Assembly (NCBI GenBank): GCA_030445245.1 | Contig: JAUCSD010000001.1 | Location: 688,671-752,670 of the forward strand | DNA: 64,000 bases | Direction of reading: 5' to 3' | From: Candidatus Saccharimonadota bacterium | GTDB lineage: Bacteria; Patescibacteriota; Saccharimonadia; Saccharimonadales; Saccharimonadaceae | Shown: piece after piece, positions 44,956-52,643 of the stretch | Position numbering within the stretch: the stretch's first letter is position 1 | Layout of the letters: every line of letters starts with the position of its first letter | Made by a program: the position numbers and the translations under genes | The notes under the pieces: model-generated | The model's database searches: none | Told to the model about the DNA's origin: nothing | Seen by the model: the letters and a program-made list of their open reading frames with translations, nothing else

Positions 44956-46923
44956 TTACACATCACGACTAGCAGCCACGATCGCCTGCCCTACCGCTAT
45001 CGAAACCATTGTTTGAGCGGTGTAGAGTATAATGCCCCGATGTGTGCGCGCTCGGAACTTTTTAGTGAAGTAGAGGTCATCGTCGGATTTCACTATTTCG
45101 TGTGCAAGACTCTCAATGTTCCGATAGTTGGCGTCAACGTAAGGATATTTTCGATGGATAATATTAACAAGTTCATTAAGACTAATATATGACGTAGTAC
45201 CGACACGAAGACCCAAGCCTGTGTGGACAGCGTTCGGCAAATCTGCCAAACAACTCTGAATTTGGTCTTCATCATAAGCTTCGATTGCTTCCTGGTAGCG
45301 ACGTACCATGCGAATATCAATATCTTTGTATTGTTTTAGATGACTAAGTGCGAAACTATCAATATTGAGTCGAGTAAATAATCGGCCAGCCGAGGCGAAG
45401 GTGCGTACCTTACCGTCTTGCTTAATCGAAGCTTGGCCACGTGTTAAATGAGGTAGTGTTTCAAGCAGTTCAGCGTATAGGGTGTAGTTATTTATGATCG
45501 TTTCGACGGCACCGTATTCTTTAAAAATAGTATCGACTAATTGTTTCACCGCAGCATGCATTGGTTCTATCTTGCCTATTGCCGTACCATTTTTGATGCT
45601 TTCAAGCGTAAAGATATCGGCCATTGAAACTTGTGGAGCGGTGTTTGATGCGATTACGTCAACGATATCAATTGCGAGAGCCGGGCGATTATCGTGTTTG
45701 TTACGCAAGATTCGTCCTGTGCGTTGACGAGCCGATACGAGTGACCGGGTTGGCCGGGCGTTGATAATAACATTTGCACGCTGACTGTCCCAGCCTTCGG
45801 TCAGAACGTCAATATATGTCAAAGCATCGATAGCCCCCTTCTCAAGTTCGGCGTAGATTTTTTGACGAGCCGCGGCTGAAATAGAGCTGGTAATTGCACT
45901 GACACGTATCGCGCGCGGAATGCCGTGTTCATCATCGACAAATTGCTCGGAGAGCATATCAGCCAAAAGATGTGGATGTGCCATGGTGTCACCTGGGATA
46001 CAAGCGATGATAGGCGTATTGCCTGCTTGAATCAACTTGGCTGCGATGGATACAATCATACGGTTACGGTCTGTGTTATGAATTAATTGTTTCAAGCTTT
46101 TGTTTTCGTATTCGCCAAACGCGCTGATTGAAAACTCCTGAGCTATTGCGGTAGGTGCTGGGATGGCCATCGGAATAACCGACGAGAGCATATTGAGTTC
46201 AATCGCTTCTTTTAGGTCGAGACGATGGATTAAAGCTGGCAGCAAGCTTTCGAGACTACGAGATGCATGGTAGTCAGGTGTCGCAGTAAAGCCTATGATT
46301 AATGTATCGGAGCTAATATCATTGATGATTCGTTGACTGCTGGCGCCGAGTGCTTTGTGACCTTCATCAAGGAAAATGATATCGAAATGCTGATCAACTA
46401 GATTAACTGATTTGGTGTGATGCGTGCCCTGTTCATCAATCGTTACGATGGGCGTAGAGGCGAGTTTCACTAACGAGGCGTAGGTCGTGATAGTCACTTG
46501 GGCCTCGAGTCCGCGCATACCAGCTGGCGTGTCGCTGTAGAATGTACCGACACTCATTTGAGGTGCAAATCCGGCAAAGCCTTTGTCGCCGCGACTACCG
46601 CCGAGAGTTTGACGAACGAGATCCTTTGTCGGTGTTACAACGAGGATCTTTGATAGTTCTTCCGCGTGATACGTGAAGGCCTCAGCCAGAGTAACAAATA
46701 AAACGGTCTTACCTGTGCCGGTCGGTGCTTCAATATAGCCACGACGATTACCGCTGCGCAAAAACTTAACTGTATCATTGATGATCGCCTTTTGATGCTC
46801 ATATAAAATATCGGCTTTCTTATCATCAGCAATATAGCGTTCTAGATTATGGAGATAGCGTGAATCGAGCACTTGTGATGCATCGTTAGACGGGTTAATA
46901 GCTGGTATAGGTATTGTCTTCAA
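44956..46923 (-). CDS. Superfamily 2 DEAD/DEAH-type helicase
   Basis: This 655-residue protein has motif I APTGTGKTVLF near residue 65, motif II DEGH (FLDEGHKAL), motif III GFTATPDYH and the C-terminal helicase block LTEGWDSQRANVIINARPTRS and RQRTGRILR (motif VI). It resembles the SSL2/RecG-like or type III restriction R-subunit-like helicases. About 200 C-terminal residues match nothing I know. No methylase or nuclease gene is adjacent, so a restriction role is not supported. It is transcribed alone on the minus strand. Confidence 0.85.
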   Translation of the reverse strand: MKTIPIPAINPSNDASQVLDSRYLHNLERYIADDKKADILYEHQKAIINDTVKFLRSGNRRGYIEAPTGTGKTVLFVTLAEAFTYHAEELSKILVVTPTKDLVRQTLGGSRGDKGFAGFAPQMSVGTFYSDTPAGMRGLEAQVTITTYASLVKLASTPIVTIDEQGTHHTKSVNLVDQHFDIIFLDEGHKALGASSQRIINDISSDTLIIGFTATPDYHASRSLESLLPALIHRLDLKEAIELNMLSSVIPMAIPAPTAIAQEFSISAFGEYENKSLKQLIHNTDRNRMIVSIAAKLIQAGNTPIIACIPGDTMAHPHLLADMLSEQFVDDEHGIPRAIRVSAITSSISAAARQKIYAELEKGAIDALTYIDVLTEGWDSQRANVIINARPTRSLVSARQRTGRILRNKHDNRPALAIDIVDVIASNTAPQVSMADIFTLESIKNGTAIGKIEPMHAAVKQLVDTIFKEYGAVETIINNYTLYAELLETLPHLTRGQASIKQDGKVRTFASAGRLFTRLNIDSFALSHLKQYKDIDIRMVRRYQEAIEAYDEDQIQSCLADLPNAVHTGLGLRVGTTSYISLNELVNIIHRKYPYVDANYRNIESLAHEIVKSDDDLYFTKKFRARTHRGIILYTAQTMVSIAVGQAIVAASRDV

Positions 46924-46970
46924 GCGACTATTATCTCATTTTAGCGGCAATCTGTCGCCTGTATTTTCCT

Positions 46971-47047
46971 TGATGATCTCACGAGAAGAGTTGAACCCGG
47001 ATCACCAGGATGAAAACCTGGTGTCCTAACTGCTAGGCGATGAAACC
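46971..47047 (-). pseudogene. Degenerate tRNA-Glu (anticodon UUC)
   Basis: The first two thirds match the intact tRNA-Glu at 50170-50244: the anticodon arm CCAGG-TTTTCAT-CCTGG is identical and the D arm has four changes. The T arm is broken: CCGGG is followed by TTCAACT and CTTCTCG instead of CCCGG, with 2 extra nt. The 3' end reads ATCA instead of ACCA. By eye the two are about 85 percent identical. The gene is unlikely to give a working tRNA. Confidence 0.75.
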
Positions 47048-47188
47048 AAATGTATCCTGCCGACACTGGTCGATTTTGTGGCCTCGGATCAAAACCGACC
47101 TCAGTATACCGTTGTTGCGATACTTTATTTTCTAGTATATAGTATTGCACACGTCTTTCGGGCAGGAACAAGAGGAAGGATCATTTCG

Positions 47189-48700
47189 ATGACCTCAGTC
47201 AAGTCTACTCCCGTGACGTCGCCCTCTAATCTATCGGGGTATCCGCTAAAGATAGCCGGACGGTGCATCAAAACTGTCCTAAGTGTTGTCACGGGCGCCA
47301 AACGATGGCGTTGGATCGTGGCGATACTGGCCCTGTTCATGGGTATCAGCACGCTATCGGTCCTGTTCGCAATCGTCGTCACGCCCAGCCAGAGCGTTGA
47401 CGCGCTTGGACAGCACTTTACTGTCAACGCTGCATCGCCGAGCTGGTCACTGACTGGTCCTGGCGAGATAACGGTCAACACGGGCACGCCGCAAACGTTT
47501 TACCTGGTTCCGACCAACTATTACGGCCCCGTGCGGGCGCATCTCACCGTAGATGCACCGTTTCAAGGAAGCGACCTGCTCAACAAAGCAGCGATTGACC
47601 ACAAGCTGCCGCCCGAGGTAAGCGCACGGTTTACAGCCGGTTTCCAGTCATGGCTAATGAGCTTTGTGCTCATCGTGCTTGGTACCGGTCTCTTGCTAGG
47701 CGCTAGTGTCGCCTTCCTAATCCTCCTGTTCAACAACGGGAGGAGACGGCAAGCAGGCTTGCTCGTTGTCCGTTCGTTCGTTGCAATAGTGGTGAGCTTG
47801 GTTACCGTCATCGTACTGTTCGTGACTGGCTCAAGCTCCATCGCAAAGGCAACTTCACTCGACGGGCTAGTTGGCCACAGCACACTGCACTTGTCGCCCG
47901 TGCCGAAGGGTCCAAAACTCACCGGTTACGACGCCGTCTCCATCGGCGACTCACGGGCAGCAACGCAGGGCGGGAAGGACATGGAGAAACCCTCCAAGGA
48001 GGATTCCGACTGTCGACGCAGTAGCGACTCGCTTGCGGCGCAAATTGGCCGCATCGAAAACTGGCGAGTGCTGAACCTAGCGTGTTCCGCAGCCACCATT
48101 ACCGAGGGGCTGATGGGCGAGCAATCCCGTGGCGGTCGTTTCTTGATTCCGCAAATCAGCGTAGTCAAGCAAATGACCGATGTGAAAGTTGTGTTCGTCA
48201 CCATAGGACCCAATGACCTATGGTGGTCGCGTGCAATTGGTCTGTGTTACCTGTCGGATGTCTGCAACGACAACCTGACGACACCGGACTACCAGGCGCT
48301 CCTCGAGAAGTTCAAGTGGAACTACCACGACCTTCTCGTCGAGCTTCAGGGATTGCGAAACGGTCCCGATGGGACTCAACCCGTGGTCGTCATCAACGGA
48401 TCGTACGACGTCGTCAAGCCGGGTGCAAGTTGCTTGGCAACCAAGGGCCTTAGCCCAGAGAAAATCGCCATGTTGGATCAGCGCAACGAAGATCTCAACC
48501 AGGCCCTACAAGACGGTGCCGGACTGTTCGGCTTCAGGTTCGTCAAGCCGAGGCTCAAAACCCTCTGCGCGGATCTATCCGACAGCCCCGGTCCCGACAT
48601 CCGACTGCCTACCGACCATGACGCCTTTCACCCTACGGATACCGGGGTGCTAGTTATCGCCGCCGCTGACGCGGTGACTCTGGCTGGTGCCTACCGATAG
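47189..48700 (+). CDS. Membrane-anchored SGNH/GDSL-type hydrolase, GC-rich
   Basis: This 503-residue protein starts at the ATG at 47189 (MTSVKSTPVTSP), with GAGGAAGGA about 9 nt upstream. It has a membrane helix at about 45-70, an outside domain of about 75 residues, two more helices (about 150-210) and then an SGNH hydrolase domain. The nucleophile lies in SIGDSRA (near 253), the third block is TIGPNDLWW (near 340) and the Asp/His pair is in DHDAFHPTD (near 478). Such enzymes remove acetyl or acyl groups from sugars or lipids, here outside the cell. G+C content and codon use are clearly higher than in neighbours, and it lies between two tRNA-Glu copies. Both point to acquisition from a high-GC donor. 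Confidence 0.8.
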   Translation: MTSVKSTPVTSPSNLSGYPLKIAGRCIKTVLSVVTGAKRWRWIVAILALFMGISTLSVLFAIVVTPSQSVDALGQHFTVNAASPSWSLTGPGEITVNTGTPQTFYLVPTNYYGPVRAHLTVDAPFQGSDLLNKAAIDHKLPPEVSARFTAGFQSWLMSFVLIVLGTGLLLGASVAFLILLFNNGRRRQAGLLVVRSFVAIVVSLVTVIVLFVTGSSSIAKATSLDGLVGHSTLHLSPVPKGPKLTGYDAVSIGDSRAATQGGKDMEKPSKEDSDCRRSSDSLAAQIGRIENWRVLNLACSAATITEGLMGEQSRGGRFLIPQISVVKQMTDVKVVFVTIGPNDLWWSRAIGLCYLSDVCNDNLTTPDYQALLEKFKWNYHDLLVELQGLRNGPDGTQPVVVINGSYDVVKPGASCLATKGLSPEKIAMLDQRNEDLNQALQDGAGLFGFRFVKPRLKTLCADLSDSPGPDIRLPTDHDAFHPTDTGVLVIAAADAVTLAGAYR

Positions 48701-48720
48701 ACTGAGGAGATGCAACAAAA

Positions 48721-48762
48721 GCCCCCGGAATCACTGCGTTCCGGGGGCTGCTTCATTTTTTT
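48721..48762 (+). terminator. Terminator after the SGNH hydrolase gene
   Basis: GCCCCCGGAA pairs with TTCCGGGGGC and TTTTTTT follows. Confidence 0.9.
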
Positions 48763-48772
48763 AATAATTAAT

Positions 48773-48812
48773 AGACACGCCCCAGAAAATACATTCTGGG
48801 GCGTGTCTTTGT
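48773..48812. terminator. Second strong hairpin, terminator-like
   Basis: A 14-bp inverted repeat (AGACACGCCCCAGA and its complement) is followed by TTTGTTTG. It stands 25 nt after the previous terminator and ahead of 150 nt (48813-48964) in which I see nothing. Confidence 0.65.
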
Positions 48813-48964
48813 TTGTAAATTCAATTTGGTGACCCCACTCCTCCCGAATTGGAATAGCATCTGTTTCGAAATACTACGATGGTATGAAGTATTGAAGAAT
48901 ATACAGTGGCCAGTAACATCCCCTGTGTGAATAGAATACGGATAGTGCTAAAACGTAATGAGTC

Positions 48965-49534
48965 TTAGGCAATTACGGCTTCAGGTACTACTCCAATTGA
49001 AAGTAGCTCGTCTCCAGCTTCTTTTAGCATAGCCAAGTATGGTTCAAATGCTTCTGAGATATTTTTTATCTTTCCATCTTCCCCTGACATATCACGAGTT
49101 ATCGTGAACGCTGGGCTGAGGCCTGTCGGTCGCATTTTTAGAAGTTCAACGACATCACGAAGATGCGTTGATGCACCCTGGCCACCACGTACTCCATAGC
49201 TGGCAATCATAGTTGGCTTATCTGTCCATTCATGATAGAGATAGTCGATGGCATTTTTCAATGCCGCTGGGAAGCTTGCGTTATATTCTGGCGTCAAAAA
49301 TATATATCCATCAGCTTCCTTGATTTTCTGGCTCCATGCTTTAGTGTGGGCTTTTGTATATTGGTTCATAGCAGGATGAATCGGTTCATCTAAAAGTGGC
49401 AGGTTGTAGTCAGTGATGTCGACAATTTCATATTCTGTTAATTTTTGCGTCGGTAGATTTGCTACTAGCCAGTCGGCAATTTGCGGACCGACACGGCCAG
49501 GGCGTGTGCTGCCAATAATTAATTGGATTTTCAT
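48965..49534 (-). CDS. NAD(P)H-dependent FMN reductase
   Basis: This 189-residue flavodoxin-fold protein has IIGSTRPGRVG at the FMN phosphate site, NLPLLDEP and LTPEYNASFPAALKNAIDYLYHEW, the classic block of the NADPH-dependent FMN reductase family (ChrR/YieF-like quinone or azo reductases). AAAGGAG precedes the ATG. It is divergent from an HxlR regulator, which likely controls it in response to quinones or other electrophiles. Confidence 0.92.
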   Translation of the reverse strand: MKIQLIIGSTRPGRVGPQIADWLVANLPTQKLTEYEIVDITDYNLPLLDEPIHPAMNQYTKAHTKAWSQKIKEADGYIFLTPEYNASFPAALKNAIDYLYHEWTDKPTMIASYGVRGGQGASTHLRDVVELLKMRPTGLSPAFTITRDMSGEDGKIKNISEAFEPYLAMLKEAGDELLSIGVVPEAVIA

Positions 49535-49581
49535 GGTTGAGGCTCCTTTAAAACTTTACTATGTATAGTATGTACATAGAT

Positions 49582-49600
49582 GGTACTTATTGTAAGTACC
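49582..49600. promoter_or_regulatory. Candidate HxlR operator
   Basis: The palindrome GGTACTT-ATTGT-AAGTACC sits between the divergent reductase and regulator promoters. A second palindrome, TATGTACATA, lies about 5 nt away. The placement fits binding by the dimeric HxlR protein. Confidence 0.55.
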
Positions 49601-49625
49601 GACATTAAAGTGCTATACTAACCAT

Positions 49626-50000
49626 ATGGTACGTATAAACGACGAAGATATACTGAGACCCGAATGTGCAGCTCCATCTGTATTAAATCTAATAGCCAGT
49701 AAATGGACGGTCATGGTTATGCACGTTTTACAAGGCGATGTAAAACGATACAGCGAGCTGACAAGTGCTATGCCGGGTATCACTCAAAAAGTATTGACCG
49801 CTACACTCAGAAAACTAGAGCGAAATGGTATTGTCGAGAGAACTGTTTACCCTGTTGTCCCACCAAAAGTAGACTATAAGCTAACGAAACTTGGTTATGA
49901 GTTGCTTCATGCTACAGAAGGAATGGCAGAGTGGGCAGAAAGTTATAGTAAAGAAGTTACAAAAGCTCAACTAGAATATGATAATCGTAATTCTTTATAG
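49626..50000 (+). CDS. HxlR-family transcriptional regulator
   Basis: This 124-residue winged-helix protein has the HxlR pattern: CAAPSVLNLIASKWTVMVMHVL, with a cysteine near the N-terminus that could sense electrophiles, RYSELTSAMPGITQKVLTATLRKLERNGIVER and KVDYKLTKLGYEL. It would bind as a dimer to the palindrome upstream and control the divergent FMN reductase and itself. TATACT lies 6 nt before the ATG, so the message is probably leaderless. Confidence 0.92.
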   Translation: MVRINDEDILRPECAAPSVLNLIASKWTVMVMHVLQGDVKRYSELTSAMPGITQKVLTATLRKLERNGIVERTVYPVVPPKVDYKLTKLGYELLHATEGMAEWAESYSKEVTKAQLEYDNRNSL

Positions 50001-50169
50001 CGACAAATACGTCTAACTTATAAATTATAATTTGGCACATGAAGTGGATTAGATCTAACATATTTCTATATATTCGCCAATGTAAATTGAAGTCTCCTAA
50101 CAGATACGAAAAAACCTCCAAGCTTATTTAACAAAACTTAGAGACTCTTTCTCATCTATCTGCGACACT

Positions 50170-50244
50170 TGGTGATCTCACCGGGAATCGAACCCGGATT
50201 GCCAGGATGAAAACCTGGTGTCCTAACCGTTAGACGATGAGACC
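50170..50244 (-). tRNA. tRNA-Glu (anticodon UUC)
   Basis: The sequence folds as a full cloverleaf: acceptor GGTCTCA/TGAGATC, anticodon arm CCAGG-TTTTCAT-CCTGG with anticodon TTC, and T arm CCGGG-TTCGATT-CCCGG. The CCA end is encoded. Confidence 0.95.
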
Positions 50245-50349
50245 ATACGTAAGTTAGCGTTTGCTATTGTAACAGATTGAGACCAAAAGTAAAAGACCCT
50301 TTACCCGTTCACGAAAGTGATGTAGATAGACATGATCGAGGTCTAGCTA

Positions 50350-50378
50350 TTGACATTTAAGCACTTTTGTGATAAATT
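50350..50378 (+). promoter_or_regulatory. Promoter of the GC-rich cassette leader
   Basis: TTGACA, a 17-nt spacer and TAAATT predict a start near 50385, over 300 nt before the first large gene. Confidence 0.65.
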
Positions 50379-50390
50379 ATAAGCAACATT

Positions 50391-50443
50391 GATGAGTGAA
50401 GCAATTAGGACCTCATACTCCTATTAGCTATGAATCACTCATC
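50391..50443 (+). promoter_or_regulatory. Leader with an 11-codon open frame enclosed in a stem
   Basis: GATGAGTGA (50391-50399) pairs with TCACTCATC (50435-50443). The ATG of a short open frame, MSEAIRTSYSY (50392-50427), lies in the 5' arm, only about 7 nt after the predicted transcription start. The layout resembles a leader peptide, but no amino-acid run points to a specific attenuation signal. Confidence 0.4.
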
Positions 50444-50491
50444 GTGAGGACGTTAATAATCAGGCTACAACTTATCGTACTACTTTTGCGA

Positions 50492-50535
50492 GTGCAGCCA
50501 TGAGGATATGATTCCTCCTATCTTTATGGCTGCAC
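50492..50535 (+). promoter_or_regulatory. Hairpin over the start of a 28-residue hydrophobic frame
   Basis: GTGCAGCCAT pairs with ATGGCTGCAC, with an inner GAGGA/TCCTC stem. The structure would cover the GAGGA and ATG of the small frame at 50508 and could block its translation. Confidence 0.45.
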
Positions 50536-50594
50536 TTGTAGCTATTCTTATTGCTTCATTCTTAAAGATTGAGGTAATAAAAATAAGTATGTAA
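50508..50594 (+). CDS. Possible 28-residue membrane peptide
   Basis: MIPPIFMAALVAILIASFLK followed by IEVIKISM is one hydrophobic helix with a short charged end. Its start lies inside a stable hairpin. GAGGA is only 2-3 nt from the ATG, so the ribosome site is poor. Size and hydrophobicity are like type I toxins or small membrane regulators, but there is no homology evidence, and it may be chance. Confidence 0.25.
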   Translation: MIPPIFMAALVAILIASFLKIEVIKISM

Positions 50595-50608
50595 CTATAA
50601 ATAGATTC

Positions 50609-50664
50609 ACAGGTGTAGCACGCTATCGATCAATCCAATTTGGTCGCAGGCGTGCTACACCTGT
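50609..50664 (+). repeat. 15-bp inverted repeat upstream of the GC-rich cassette
   Basis: ACAGGTGTAGCACGC and its exact complement flank a 26-nt loop. It lies between the small leader frames and the GTG at 50702. It may act as an RNA hairpin in the leader or mark the edge of imported DNA; no T run follows. Confidence 0.6.
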
Positions 50665-50701
50665 CCAGTCACCCTGTTTCACAAGATCCGAGGAGATCAC
50701 C

Positions 50702-51136
50702 GTGGAGTCCATCGTCTTCCCTGTCGGCACCCCCATCGATGCCGAGCTCACCACCGGCACGCCCGCCGCACTGTTCCGTCCCGCCCTTGCCATCGTCGCC
50801 CACGGGCCCGACGGCTCGTCGTGGGAGCGGGGCATGCGGGCGTTCACCGAGGGCCTGCTCAACTGCGTCAACGCGACGCGGATCAGCACCCAGTGGGACC
50901 TCATCGACTGCGCCGTCCGCATCGGCCTTGAGGCTGCCGCGGAAGGTCGCACCGACGCCAACGCCGCTATCAAGCTGGCGTGGGCGGAGTACGAGCGCCT
51001 GGCCGCCGTCGAGGTCGGCGACCCCATCGAGGGTCAGCCGACCCCGAAGAAGCGCGTACCGCGCAAGCTGCGCGACGTCAAGAAGGTCGTCGTCAGCCTG
51101 TTCACGAGGGACGAGAAGCCGGCCGCCAAGGTCTAA
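50702..51136 (+). CDS. Hypothetical protein of GC-rich cassette, 144 residues
   Basis: This soluble protein has a helical middle (WERGMRAFTEGLLNCVNATRISTQW; AAEGRTDANAAIKLAWAEYERLAA) and a basic C-terminus (KKRVPRKLRDVKKVVVSLF). The GTG start has GAGGAG at 6 nt. Third codon positions are nearly all G or C (GCC, GTC, CTC, AAG), in sharp contrast to flanking genes. I do not recognise a domain. It is followed after 51 nt by a second gene of the same composition, and both probably came together from a high-GC actinobacterium-like donor. Confidence 0.7.
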   Translation: MESIVFPVGTPIDAELTTGTPAALFRPALAIVAHGPDGSSWERGMRAFTEGLLNCVNATRISTQWDLIDCAVRIGLEAAAEGRTDANAAIKLAWAEYERLAAVEVGDPIEGQPTPKKRVPRKLRDVKKVVVSLFTRDEKPAAKV

Positions 51137-51187
51137 TTCCCGTCTCATCCCCGAAACGCGTACGCTCTCAGAAGGAGACACTCGACC

Positions 51188-52168
51188 ATGTGGATCATCT
51201 ACGCCCTTCTCGGGCTCAGCACCGTGGCGGCCATCGTCATGTGCGTCAAAACCAAGAAGCTGGCGTGGGTCATCCTCGCCGGCCTCGCCGTGGCAACCAT
51301 CATCAGTCTCGCGATCAATGCCCCCTGGTGGGTGCACGTCGCGAACCTGACAATCGCGGCGATCGCCATCCTGCTCATGGCACTCCGTAGTGTCGGGCGC
51401 AGGGTTGGACCGATCGTGGCGCTTCTGTTGACCACGATCATCGTGAGTTACACGGCGATGTTCTTCGTTCACAACTTCAACGAGACGCACGTGCCGGGCA
51501 CACCGAACGCCGAGACCATCAAGGCGCTCACTGTACTCAAGCCGGATCGGTCGTGTAAGAAGTCCGAGTTCAACATCGGAGCGCTCAAGTCCGTCGACCC
51601 CGACGGACGGCAGCGGTCCGACGCAACCTCGACGCCGTTCGACTCCGCCGACCCGACCAAGATGGTCGGAGAGGTGAAGACAGCGGTGTGCACCGATCCG
51701 CTCTACGGAGCGCAGGTGATGAACTTCCTCGCCAACCTGAAGCTCGGCTCGTTCAAGGTCGTTTCCGCCAACCTGTGGCTGAACGACTTCAAGGGCGATG
51801 CTGCAGCTATCAACGCGGCGGCATCCAAGTATGTCGCGCTTCGGGACAAGAAGCACCCGACCAAGGCTGAAGTCGCGGAGATGAGCAAACTCGAAAATGA
51901 GTGGCGGACCAAGGCCAACCTGGCCAACGCGCTGCTCGACAGGTTCGGCGACCCCGTGGTTCGCACGGGTCAGCCGACCCTGAGCTACCACCTGCTCGGC
52001 ACTGGTTCTGTGATCTCGGGTCTTCCCGCGGTCGCACTCAACGACAAGCAGCAGACACGGTCGTCCCTACAGCTCACGCTCACCCCGAAAGGTGAGTCGA
52101 ACTGCGTGATGGTCGTCGGCTTCGACATCACTACCAAAGACCTGGGTCAGTACCCCTGCCCTAGCTGA
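51188..52168 (+). CDS. Membrane protein with large outside domain, GC-rich cassette
   Basis: This 326-residue protein has about four N-terminal helices (1-95) and an outside domain of about 225 residues with four cysteines (SCKK, VCTD, NCVM, YPCPS) that may form disulfides. A helical section (KYVALRDKKHPTKAEVAEMSKLENEWRTKANLANALL) lies in the middle. AGAAGGAGA stands about 10 nt before the ATG. Codon use matches the preceding gene and not the rest of the window. No domain is recognised. Confidence 0.75.
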   Translation: MWIIYALLGLSTVAAIVMCVKTKKLAWVILAGLAVATIISLAINAPWWVHVANLTIAAIAILLMALRSVGRRVGPIVALLLTTIIVSYTAMFFVHNFNETHVPGTPNAETIKALTVLKPDRSCKKSEFNIGALKSVDPDGRQRSDATSTPFDSADPTKMVGEVKTAVCTDPLYGAQVMNFLANLKLGSFKVVSANLWLNDFKGDAAAINAAASKYVALRDKKHPTKAEVAEMSKLENEWRTKANLANALLDRFGDPVVRTGQPTLSYHLLGTGSVISGLPAVALNDKQQTRSSLQLTLTPKGESNCVMVVGFDITTKDLGQYPCPS

Positions 52169-52174
52169 TCCGAT

Positions 52175-52216
52175 GGGCGGGCGCGCGCGGCTCCTTGAGT
52201 CGCGACGTGCCCGCCC
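52175..52216 (+). terminator. GC-rich hairpin after the cassette
   Basis: GGGCGGGC pairs with GCCCGCCC, with inner CGCG/CGCG pairing. Only a weak T stretch follows, as is common for terminators in high-GC genomes. Confidence 0.6.
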
Positions 52217-52247
52217 AAGGGTTTATCTATTTATGCTTTACATGCTA

Positions 52248-52306
52248 CCGAGGAGATCCATTTCCGCTTGAGTCTTTTAAGACCCGCGATGCAATGATCT
52301 CCTCGG
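52248..52306. repeat. 11-bp inverted repeat containing a ribosome-site-like motif
   Basis: CCGAGGAGATC and its complement GATCTCCTCGG flank a 37-nt loop. The same 11-mer stands just before the GTG at 50702 (50690-50700). It lies at the right end of the GC-rich cassette in a 247-nt region with no gene. Confidence 0.5.
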
Positions 52307-52379
52307 AAATCAAAGACTTTGCACTATAAGTTGTACCCTGATTATGCCAACAAATGATCACCGACGAATCACTCCATTT

Positions 52380-52398
52380 TCACCCAGGGGTGATTTTT
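52380..52398 (+). terminator. Small hairpin with T run before the 75-residue gene
   Basis: TCACC-CAG-GGGTGA is followed by TTTTT, just upstream of the TATACT box of the next gene. Confidence 0.4.
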
Positions 52399-52415
52399 GA
52401 TATACTAAGTATATT

Positions 52416-52643
52416 ATGGTAAAACAAAAGAAGAAACGAAACAAAGTATATACTGGCGTCGATGCAAGCGTTGCCCGTCCAGTCATTACCCGTATTCATG
52501 CAGTAAAGCGTAATAAGGTTCAGCAATGGTGGTTTGATAAAAAGAAAATTGCCAAGCCTGTCCTTATTGCCTCAGGTGTCGCGATTGTTATACTCTGGCT
52601 ACTTATCGAGCTTATCCACGTCCTTAGTGGGAACGGCGCTTAA
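52416..52643 (+). CDS. Small single-pass membrane protein, 75 residues
   Basis: It has a very basic N-terminal half (KQKKKRNKVYTG, RIHAVKRNKVQQWWFDKKKIAK) followed by one helix (PVLIASGVAIVILWLLIELI), so it is probably anchored with the basic part inside and may touch nucleic acid or lipids. TATACT at 52401-52406 is 9 nt before the ATG, so the mRNA is probably leaderless. Its 3' end overlaps the convergent histidine kinase gene by 45 nt. No family is recognised. Confidence 0.65.
   Translation: MVKQKKKRNKVYTGVDASVARPVITRIHAVKRNKVQQWWFDKKKIAKPVLIASGVAIVILWLLIELIHVLSGNGA

Noticed and set aside
50669-51991. A 440-codon open frame on the minus strand across both GC-rich genes
   Set aside because: Long antisense frames are expected in GC-rich coding DNA. 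The plus-strand genes have ribosome sites, sensible membrane helices and codon bias, while the antisense product is rich in Arg, His and Asp and has no recognisable domain or start signal.
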